Shown piece after piece: positions 1 to 4,965 of a DNA stretch of 6,941 bases. The stretch spans positions 1-6,941 of the forward strand of contig JAJBBL010000196.1 in NCBI GenBank assembly GCA_020532365.1, given 5' to 3'. A model generated the notes under the pieces. It saw only the letters and a program-made list of their open reading frames with translations, did no database searches and was not told the origin of the DNA. Origin of the DNA: Candidatus Cloacimonadota bacterium. Its GTDB lineage: Bacteria > Cloacimonadota > Cloacimonadia > Cloacimonadales > JAJBBL01. The first letter of the stretch is position 1. Each line of letters opens with the position of its first letter. Position numbers and translations under genes: made by a program.

Positions 1-2
1 AC

Positions 3-131
3 CGCCTCCCCTACGAAATAATAGAACGATTCAATTACAACGGTTGGCACCTGACGCATATGGGTAACCTAACGAACAAAGAAAAAAGAGCCGCTCGTAG
101 ATCTCGGAGATTACGCAGATTTAAAAGATAA
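3..131 (+). CDS. 3' end of an unidentified upstream gene (partial, basic C-terminus)
   Basis: One plus-strand frame is open from the window edge to a TAA at 129-131, giving the last 42 residues of a protein whose start lies outside the window. The visible part reads as a hydrophilic stretch with an aromatic-rich piece (FNYNGWHLTHMGNLTN), then a tail dominated by Arg and Lys (about 14 of the last 20 residues). Such a tail suggests contact with RNA, DNA or acidic phospholipid, but this is inference. The other two plus frames close within the first 70 bases. I do not recognise the family. The NGWxLT piece is loosely like the end of some class I methyltransferases, but too little is visible to call it. 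A short minus-strand frame over the same bases is the main alternative. It is separated from tyrS by a 300-base gap and so is probably not in the same operon. Confidence 0.45.
   Translation, partial: RLPYEIIERFNYNGWHLTHMGNLTNKEKRAARRSRRLRRFKR
42..55 (+). repeat. 14-base near-repeat, copy 1 (inside the upstream gene end)
   Basis: GGTTGGCACCTGAC. It matches the second copy 249 bases downstream at 13 of 14 positions, in the same orientation and in the same codon phase, where it encodes GWHLT. Function unknown; chance similarity is possible. Confidence 0.35.
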
Positions 132-290
132 TTAAGGATTAGGTATACTGCCATCTTATATGCAAAGGGTTGCACATAGCGATTACAGGTTGATTAGCCA
201 ATTAAAGAGAAAACGGGAGTAACGGAACGGGTCGAGCAAACCCGACGCCCTACAACACTGATTGACTTACCAGTAACCTAAATAAAGAGT

Positions 291-304
291 GGTTGGCGCC
301 TGAC
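291..304 (+). repeat. 14-base near-repeat, copy 2 (in the gap before tyrS)
   Basis: GGTTGGCGCCTGAC, differing from copy 1 only at the base that turns CAC into CGC. Read in the same frame it would encode SGWRLTNKN and then a TAA stop, resembling the upstream gene's NGWHLT followed by LTNK. This could be the remnant of a duplicated gene end, but the frame is interrupted by a stop at 279-281 just before it. Confidence 0.35.
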
Positions 305-368
305 AAACAAAAATTAATATACAAGAAGCAAACGAAGAAGCGTCTGTTAAGCCTTATCCCGATTAACA

Positions 369-397
369 TTGACAAATTAACCTCGTTGTTTTAGGTT
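369..397 (+). promoter_or_regulatory. Candidate sigma-70-type promoter for the tyrS operon
   Basis: A perfect -35 hexamer TTGACA lies at 369-374, followed by a 17-base spacer and a weak -10 hexamer TAGGTT at 392-397 (first two and last bases match consensus). Transcription would begin near 404, leaving a leader of roughly 28 bases before the tyrS ATG. The odd-length palindrome TTGAGACTCAA at 396-406 overlaps the -10 end and the predicted start site, where a repressor could bind. An alternative promoter with 4 of 6 matches in each box, TTGGCG at 293-298 and TAATAT at 315-320, lies farther upstream. Neither is proven. Confidence 0.35.
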
Positions 398-415
398 GAG
401 ACTCAAATAAAGATT

Positions 416-420
416 GAGGG
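416..420 (+). promoter_or_regulatory. Ribosome binding site of tyrS
   Basis: GAGGG sits 11 bases before the ATG at 432, a somewhat long spacing. It decides the start, because a possible in-frame TTG at 414 overlaps this site and has no purine-rich sequence before it. The first bases of the site form one arm of a 5-bp inverted repeat (CTCAA 402-406, TTGAG 414-418, loop of 7) that could hide it in the mRNA. Confidence 0.5.
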
Positions 421-431
421 ATTGTGCTCCT

Positions 432-1631
432 ATGACTGATGAAATGAAAATAATTAAGCGGCGCGTAGAAGAGATTATACCTGAAGAGGAATTGATTGCT
501 AAGCTGGCAAAATCAAAGAAGACGGGAAAACCGTTACGGGTGAAGTATGGTATCGATCCGACAGGTTCTGATGTTCATATTGGTCATTTAGTACCTATTC
601 GCAAGATGCGTGAGCTTCAGGATATGGGGCATACCGGTGTAATTATCATTGGTGACTTTACCGCCCAGATCGGTGATCCTACCGGTCGAGACACTTCACG
701 ACCACCTCTCAGCGCTGAACAGGCAAAGAAGAATGCCGAACGATATATGGATCAGCTTTATACCGTTTTAGATAGAGATAAAACTGAGGTGCGATGGCAG
801 TCTGAATGGTTTAGCAAACTCACCCTTGCCGATACTTTACAGATGATGGGAAAGTTTACCTTAGCCCAGTTTATGGCGCATGATACATTCCGTGATCGTT
901 ATGAAAAAGGGCTGCCACTCGGTATGCACGAAATTATGTACCCTATTTTACAAGGGTATGATTCTGTAGTGGTAGAGGCTGATATTGAGCTCGGTGCTAC
1001 CGAACAGAAGTTCAATATTTTGACCGGTCGCGATATGCAACGCTATTTTGGAATGGAACAGCAGGTGGCACTACTCTTCCCAATCTTAGTCGGTACCGAC
1101 GGCGTGAACAAGATGGGTAAGAGCCTTAACAACTATATTGCCGTGTTTGATCCACCAAACGAAAAGTACGGAAAAGTAATGTCAATCCCTGATAGTGCAA
1201 TCGTTGAATACTTCCGTCTGGCAACTAACACCGACGAAGAGGAGCTTGCTAAGATTGAGGCTGAACTAAAAAGTGGGACTAACCCCAAATTTATCAAGCA
1301 AAGACTCGCCCGTTCAATTGTATCGCTCTACCACTCTGAAGAGGAGGCGTTGGCTGCAGAAGAGGCTTTCGACAGACAATTTAGCCAAGGAGAGGTCCCT
1401 GACGACATTCCTGTTTTCGATTGTGAAGAGGACTCAATATGGATAGTTAAACTGCTCACCGACTCTGGTCTTTGTAAGTCTGGCGGTGAAGCGCGTCGGA
1501 TGATTAAGCAGAACGCTGTCTCGGTCAACGATCGAAAAATTGAGAGTGAAGACGAAGTTATCGAGCTGAACGATGAGACAGTCGTTAAAGTAGGTAAACG
1601 CCGCTACTGCAAAGTTTGCAAAGGAAATTAA
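432..1631 (+). CDS. tyrS: Tyrosyl-tRNA synthetase (TyrRS)
   Basis: Cytoplasmic class I aminoacyl-tRNA synthetase that activates tyrosine with ATP and charges tRNA-Tyr. The 399-residue length is normal for the bacterial enzyme. The N-terminal Rossmann catalytic domain carries the HIGH motif at residues 49-52 and the second signature as KMGKS at 227-231 (KMSKS in many relatives). Tyrosine-binding positions known from the Geobacillus enzyme have counterparts: Y39 before GIDPTG, then Y170, Q174 and D177 in YPILQGYD, and Q192. An S4 RNA-binding domain occupies about 336-395. The chain ends in RYCKVCKGN, a CxxC pair not usual in this position as far as I recall. The start is the ATG at 432, served by GAGGG; an upstream TTG at 414 would add six residues but lacks a binding site. 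First gene of a three-gene operon, with the next gene only 2 bases away. Identity is secure. Confidence 0.97.
   Translation: MTDEMKIIKRRVEEIIPEEELIAKLAKSKKTGKPLRVKYGIDPTGSDVHIGHLVPIRKMRELQDMGHTGVIIIGDFTAQIGDPTGRDTSRPPLSAEQAKKNAERYMDQLYTVLDRDKTEVRWQSEWFSKLTLADTLQMMGKFTLAQFMAHDTFRDRYEKGLPLGMHEIMYPILQGYDSVVVEADIELGATEQKFNILTGRDMQRYFGMEQQVALLFPILVGTDGVNKMGKSLNNYIAVFDPPNEKYGKVMSIPDSAIVEYFRLATNTDEEELAKIEAELKSGTNPKFIKQRLARSIVSLYHSEEEALAAEEAFDRQFSQGEVPDDIPVFDCEEDSIWIVKLLTDSGLCKSGGEARRMIKQNAVSVNDRKIESEDEVIELNDETVVKVGKRRYCKVCKGN
1620..1625 (+). promoter_or_regulatory. Ribosome binding site of the M50 protease gene
   Basis: AAAGGA, lying within the last codons of tyrS, is 8 bases before the ATG at 1634. 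It supports that ATG over the in-frame TTG at 1616, which would overlap tyrS by 16 bases and has no binding site. Confidence 0.55.
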
Positions 1632-1633
1632 CA

Positions 1634-2305
1634 ATGAGTAATCTTCTCTACTACATAATCGTCCTTCCGATAATCTTTATGAGTATTATCATCCACGAAG
1701 TTAGCCACGGCTATGCAGCACTTTTATTAGGGGACGACACAGCTAAACGGTATAGAAGACTCTCTTTTAACCCGAAAGTACATATCGACACTTTTGGTAC
1801 AATTATTCTGCCGTTACTACTCCTGATTACTACCGGAGGTAAACTCTCCTTCGGTTACGCTAAACCTGTGCCGATCAATCCGTATAACTTTAAAAATATG
1901 AAAAGAGATACGGGGCTTACCGCCCTTGCCGGTCCAATGTCTAACTTCATAGTCGCCACTATTTTTTCTATCTTTGTCAGGCTTTTGGCTATGACGTCGA
2001 CGCAGAGCCCCTTCGCTCTGATCAACGGTTTTCTCCTTCAGGTTTTCTTTATGGTTATCATTCTAAACCTGGTTTTAGGGTGCTTCAATCTAATACCCTT
2101 CCCGCCGCTCGACGGCTCGAAAATCGTTGGAATGCTTTTGCCTGATCGACATTATTTTAGATTTATGCAGCTCGAAAGAAAAGGAATGTACATTGTACTC
2201 GGGCTAATCCTTGTCTCCTATCTATTCAACTGGAATCTGATCGGAAATATAGTGATGCCCCCTGTGTTATTCCTGTTTAGACTGCTGACCGGACTACATA
2301 TATAA
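1634..2305 (+). CDS. Small M50 (site-2 protease family) membrane metalloprotease
   Basis: Predicted integral-membrane zinc protease of 223 residues, of the compact M50 type without PDZ or CBS domains. These enzymes cut peptide bonds within or near the membrane; the substrate here is unknown. The zinc motif HEVSH is at residues 21-25 inside the first hydrophobic segment (H21, H25 ligands, E22 catalytic). The third ligand is D160 in NLIPFPPLDG at 152-161, the typical NxxPxxxxDG motif. A GPMSNF piece at 100-105 matches the conserved GPxxN of the family. Hydrophobic segments lie near 3-22, 55-67, 95-118, 130-155, 186-200 and 205-219, so about six membrane passes or re-entrant segments. All catalytic residues are present and it should be active. 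It starts 2 bases after the tyrS stop and is probably translated from the same mRNA. It lacks the two-PDZ layout of RseP, so a role in sigma-E signalling should not be assumed. Confidence 0.92.
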   Translation: MSNLLYYIIVLPIIFMSIIIHEVSHGYAALLLGDDTAKRYRRLSFNPKVHIDTFGTIILPLLLLITTGGKLSFGYAKPVPINPYNFKNMKRDTGLTALAGPMSNFIVATIFSIFVRLLAMTSTQSPFALINGFLLQVFFMVIILNLVLGCFNLIPFPPLDGSKIVGMLLPDRHYFRFMQLERKGMYIVLGLILVSYLFNWNLIGNIVMPPVLFLFRLLTGLHI

Positions 2306-2321
2306 TTAACGAGAAATAGGT

Positions 2322-3098
2322 GTGGAATACGAACCTCTAAAAAGGAAACTAAACAATATTATTAGAATGTTTCCTCAGCTTAGAGCCCCGTTCTATAAAG
2401 GACTCGACCTCTTCATCCTCAGACAGTGGTACGTTAAAAAAGAGCTTAAGAAATACGTAGCTAAACTCGATCAAATTAACTTTTATGACGCCGGCTCTGG
2501 GTTTGGACAATACACCGAATATGTGTTAAAAATAGCACCTCAAGCAAAAGTACTTGCCGTCGACATTGACCGTGAAGGGGTAGAAATCTTTGAAGAATAT
2601 GCTCAAAACCGGTGGAAAAACAGGGTCACAGCTGTCTCCGCCGACCTACAAGCTTACGTACCCAAAGATAAATATAACCTCTTCATCGCGATCGATATTT
2701 TGGAGCATATTGAGTTTGACGTCGAAGTGCTACAAAACCTGAGATACGCTGCCGAAGACAACGGTATACTAATTATATCGACGCCGTATCGGACTAAAGA
2801 GGCTGAGTTTACCGCCGAACACTTCAGGGATGGGTACACTAAAGAGGAGTTGGAGAAAAAGCTTACCAAGAGTGGTTGGAAAGTTAAAGAGTCGTACTTC
2901 AGTTACGGGGTGTGGGGCAATTTAGCGTGGCACCTTTCTATGAAAAACAGCCTTAATATGATTAAAAATAAGCTTTGGCTACTTCTACCTGTTTATTTGG
3001 TACTTATAATGCCGGTAAGTCTCTTGTTAATGGGGCTCGACTACTTTTGGCAGAATAGAAAAGGGAACGGCTTAATAGTCGTTGCCGAAGCGGTCTAA
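2322..3098 (+). CDS. Class I SAM-dependent methyltransferase with a C-terminal hydrophobic segment
   Basis: A 258-residue protein with a Rossmann-type methyltransferase domain. Motif I (DAGSGFGQYT) is at 56-65, the acidic SAM-ribose-binding residue is in AVDID at 79-83, a DL pair at 108-109 marks the adenine region, and DILEHI at 125-130 is typical of the UbiG/Methyltransf_11-like group. A KSGWKVKES strand follows at 183-191. Residues 218-242 are strongly hydrophobic (WLLLPVYLVLIMPVSLLL), and the chain then returns to a polar turn and a final strand, GLIVVAEAV. This suggests membrane association and a lipid-linked or membrane substrate, which is inference. The N-terminal region (about 1-50) is basic and helical. 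The start is GTG at 2322, with only a weak GAG at 2311-2313 before it; the next in-frame start is ATG at 2367 (residue 16). An in-frame TAA at 2307-2309 bars any earlier start. Last gene of the tyrS operon, 16 bases after the protease. Substrate unknown. Confidence 0.85.
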   Translation: MEYEPLKRKLNNIIRMFPQLRAPFYKGLDLFILRQWYVKKELKKYVAKLDQINFYDAGSGFGQYTEYVLKIAPQAKVLAVDIDREGVEIFEEYAQNRWKNRVTAVSADLQAYVPKDKYNLFIAIDILEHIEFDVEVLQNLRYAAEDNGILIISTPYRTKEAEFTAEHFRDGYTKEELEKKLTKSGWKVKESYFSYGVWGNLAWHLSMKNSLNMIKNKLWLLLPVYLVLIMPVSLLLMGLDYFWQNRKGNGLIVVAEAV

Positions 3099-3682
3099 AT
3101 TTTACGATACAGTCCCTGTTTTTGAATAAAATCTAAAACGTTGGCGGGTAGCATCCGCTCAACGCTTAAACCACCACGTAGTCTATCTCTAATCTGTTCC
3201 GACGAAACTGCTATCGGTTCCATCTCGATTTGAACGATACGGTCCAAATAAGGGGTTAAATTCGACAGATCTATCTCGGTGCCGGGGCGATAGAAGGCTG
3301 CAAACCTTAACTGCTTAAAAAGCCACTCAATCTCGTACCAAGTGTGGAGCTTAGTAAGCTGATCTCCACCGATTATAAAGTATATCTCTGCTCGCGGATA
3401 GACGAGTTGGCACGACTCTATGAGATGTTTGGTGTAGCTGGTGGCTCCCGGCGTAAAATCAAAGTCTGATGGTTGGAAATGGGGGTAATCTTTTAGAGCG
3501 ATCTCTATCATCGCCATCCGGTAAGGGTAGTCGACTATATTTTTATCTACTTTATGTGGTGGAGCACAGGATGGTGTGAAGAGTATTTTATCGAGGTTAA
3601 GCTCTTCATAGGTACGTTTAGCAATGGCTAAATGTCCGTTGTGGATTGGGTCAAAAGTGCCCCCGAGAATACCGAGTTTCAT
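3095..3682 (-). CDS. nadD: Nicotinate-nucleotide adenylyltransferase
   Basis: Cytoplasmic enzyme that joins nicotinate mononucleotide and ATP to make nicotinate adenine dinucleotide, the step before NAD synthetase. At 195 residues it has normal family length. The nucleotidyltransferase signature GGTFDPIHNGHL is at 7-18, including the HxGH motif (H14, H17). A substrate-binding PxxxPPHK piece is at 37-44, GGDQLTKLHTW at 105-115 corresponds to the family's GxDxLxxLxxW, and VSSEQIRDRL at 159-168 is the late ISSTxIR-type ATP-binding motif. All key motifs are intact. The ATG at 3682 follows the stop of the bamD-like gene after only 2 bases and has no clear binding site of its own, so translation is probably coupled to that gene. 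It is the last gene of the minus-strand operon, and its stop codon overlaps that of the convergent methyltransferase gene by 4 bases. The rsfS gene often found beside nadD is absent here. Confidence 0.96.
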   Translation of the reverse strand: MKLGILGGTFDPIHNGHLAIAKRTYEELNLDKILFTPSCAPPHKVDKNIVDYPYRMAMIEIALKDYPHFQPSDFDFTPGATSYTKHLIESCQLVYPRAEIYFIIGGDQLTKLHTWYEIEWLFKQLRFAAFYRPGTEIDLSNLTPYLDRIVQIEMEPIAVSSEQIRDRLRGGLSVERMLPANVLDFIQKQGLYRKI

Positions 3683-3684
3683 CT

Positions 3685-4419
3685 TTAGAAGATTTTGTCG
3701 TATAAGCGCTCTATTTTTTGAGTCTCTTTGCTTTCTGGATAGTACTCTTTAAGTGATTTGAGCATCGATAGTGCATTTTCTTGGTCTCTACGTTTGACGT
3801 AGATACGGGCTTCGTAGTAACGTGTTTTTTTATCTAACTCGTTTCTATTTCCTAACTCTAATATTTCATCAAAGTACATCAAGGCGGCACTGTAGTCGTA
3901 AAGTCGGTAATAGATATAGCCGTTATTATAGTTTTTTTCGATAAATTTGTACTGTAGCTCTTGGATTGCTTCGAGTGCGCTTTCTCTTTTATCGCCATAA
4001 GGGAAGCGGTCGAGGTAGACTTCAAACGCCTGAATAGCGAGGTGTCCATCCTCTTGGGTGTATTGAGGCTTCAATGATTTCTGGTAGTGAGCTTCACCGA
4101 TTCGATAATAGGCTACACTAACATCTTTGAACTCGGGGAAGAGGCGAATAAGCTCTTGGTATTCGAAGATGGCGTCTGTATAACGTCCGAGATTAAAATG
4201 ACATTCGCCGAGTCGAAACTGAGCGATCGGGGTATAGTTTGAGCTTCTTTCAAAGACCACTTCGATATAATGGTCAGCTGCTTTGTTGTAGCGACCACGC
4301 TCGTAATAGTGGTCACCTAACTCGATTCTTTTTTCTATCGGCATCTGACTCTTTGATTTGCCGATACTACAGCCAAAGAGTGTGACTGCAGTCAATAATA
4401 CCAATAAAAGTCTTCTCAT
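3685..4419 (-). CDS. bamD: BamD-like outer-membrane assembly lipoprotein with TPR repeats
   Basis: Predicted lipoprotein of 244 residues, resembling BamD, the TPR lipoprotein that works with BamA to insert beta-barrel proteins into the outer membrane. The N-terminus is a lipoprotein signal: MRR, a hydrophobic stretch, then LFGC with the modified cysteine at 17. Residues from about 31 to 244 are helical TPR-type repeats with the usual pattern (GDHYYERGRYNKAADHY at 35-51, FRLGECHFNLGRYTDAIFEY at 68-87, YYRIGEAHY at 104-112). The middle part has the BamD hallmark of a repeat with an inserted loop followed by AIQAFEVYLDRFP (128-140) and an ALEAIQEL helix (148-155). The strong binding site GAGGAG at 4423-4428 fixes the ATG at 4419. 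It lies 28 bases after an unknown exported protein and 2 bases before nadD. A generic YbgF or TPR lipoprotein is the alternative, but the length and repeat layout favour BamD. This gene implies an organism with an outer membrane. Confidence 0.85.
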   Translation of the reverse strand: MRRLLLVLLTAVTLFGCSIGKSKSQMPIEKRIELGDHYYERGRYNKAADHYIEVVFERSSNYTPIAQFRLGECHFNLGRYTDAIFEYQELIRLFPEFKDVSVAYYRIGEAHYQKSLKPQYTQEDGHLAIQAFEVYLDRFPYGDKRESALEAIQELQYKFIEKNYNNGYIYYRLYDYSAALMYFDEILELGNRNELDKKTRYYEARIYVKRRDQENALSMLKSLKEYYPESKETQKIERLYDKIF

Positions 4420-4447
4420 TATCTCCTCGGAATTGATGTTATAGTGC

Positions 4448-4948
4448 TTATTTATTACCGAAGTAAAAGAGATAAGCTAAGCCGCCGATAATAGTTGAAA
4501 CTAAGATAGGGTCGTACCACCGCATATCGGTATTTTTCACCCGTATCTTAGTCTCAACAGTTAAATTATTAATGTCTATAGTCTCCCCAGTCGGTTGATG
4601 GATTACCTCGTAAGTGAATAGGTGAGAGGTGGTGAGATAGTTTCTCGGTATGAAAATAAATCCACCTTTATGTCGAGTGTAAATCCGTTCATTACGGAGT
4701 GTAATAGTGTAATGTTCGCCATCCTGTTCAGTGTAGAGTCTATGCCCATCATTGAGCAGACGCCCTTTTAAAAGGCTTGATAGCGGCATTTCATATTCAT
4801 CAACCTCAAGTTGGACTACTATGGGTAGATCAGAAGGAAGTTCACGATAAAACTGCTCTATTACCCGCTCGGGAATAGTTTGGTTTTCGGTTGCACAAAG
4901 CAGCGATACCGCTGTTAAGAGGAGTGCAATTGTAAAAACCTTCTGCAT
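4448..4948 (-). CDS. Exported protein of unknown function with C-terminal membrane segment
   Basis: I do not recognise this 166-residue protein. Residues 1-19 form a signal peptide (MQKVF, then IALLLTAVSLLCA), probably cut after LLCA. C18 is preceded by SLL, which is a poor lipobox, so a lipoprotein is less likely. The central part (about 24-140) alternates short predicted strands and helices: a helix near 26-37, then VVQLEVDEYEMP, a helix SLLKGRLLNDG, then strands around LYTEQ, YTITLRNERIY and GFIFIPRNYL. A long polar strand follows (TVETKIRVKNTDMRWYDP). Residues 147-163 are hydrophobic (ILVSTIIGGLAYLFYF), ending in a short GNK tail, so the mature protein may be held in a membrane by its C-terminus with the body in the periplasm. 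It lies between the M18 aminopeptidase (17 bases) and the BamD-like gene (28 bases) in one operon. An envelope role is suggested by location only. A weak AGG at 4953-4955 precedes the ATG. Confidence 0.82.
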   Translation of the reverse strand: MQKVFTIALLLTAVSLLCATENQTIPERVIEQFYRELPSDLPIVVQLEVDEYEMPLSSLLKGRLLNDGHRLYTEQDGEHYTITLRNERIYTRHKGGFIFIPRNYLTTSHLFTYEVIHQPTGETIDINNLTVETKIRVKNTDMRWYDPILVSTIIGGLAYLFYFGNK

Positions 4949-4965
4949 AAGACCTACTTAGTCGA

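Larger units (their letters stand above)
132..431. other. 300-base intergenic region upstream of tyrS, no convincing gene
   Basis: All frames are broken by stops every few dozen bases. The longest ATG-started piece, 160-222, would encode 20 residues and has no ribosome binding site at useful distance. Structure that can be seen: a 7-bp hairpin at 159-178 with a 2-base bulge and AGGG loop; a 5-bp stem with 7-base loop at 228-244 (CGGGT/ACCCG); a 6-bp stem TGTTAA/TTAACA at 345-350 and 363-368, extendable by GTC/GAC after a 2-base bulge; AACCT/AGGTT at 379-383 and 393-397; and short inverted TTGAG/CTCAA elements at 396-418. None is followed by a T-run, so none is a standard intrinsic terminator. 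The region is most likely an upstream 3' untranslated end plus promoter and leader for tyrS. A small RNA is possible but not supported by any family signature I recognise. Confidence 0.6.

Noticed and set aside
1..59. Minus-strand gene start (MRQVPTVVIESFYYF...) running out of the window
   Set aside because: It is open for 20 codons and has an AGG at fair spacing before its ATG, but the plus-strand frame is open for twice as long and its codon pattern fits better. It cannot be fully excluded.
44..59. Sigma-54 promoter suggested by TTGGCAC
   Set aside because: The required GC element at the fixed distance (GG, ten bases, GC) is absent, and the site lies inside a probable coding region.
160..222. 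20-codon small ORF beginning ATGCAAAGG
   Set aside because: There is no binding site within useful distance, its start lies within a hairpin, and nothing recognisable is encoded.
228..244. tRNA T-arm-like hairpin (5-bp stem, 7-base loop)
   Set aside because: The loop is CGAGCAA, not the TTCRANN type, and no acceptor stem, D-arm or anticodon arm can be drawn around it.
132..431. T-box riboswitch upstream of tyrS
   Set aside because: tyrS leaders in many Firmicutes carry a T-box, so I looked for the conserved AGGGTGGNACCGCG-type antiterminator and a terminator with T-run. Neither is present.
1634..2305. Naming the M50 protease rseP
   Set aside because: At 223 residues it lacks the PDZ domains of RseP, and no anti-sigma factor gene is nearby; family-level naming is all the sequence supports.
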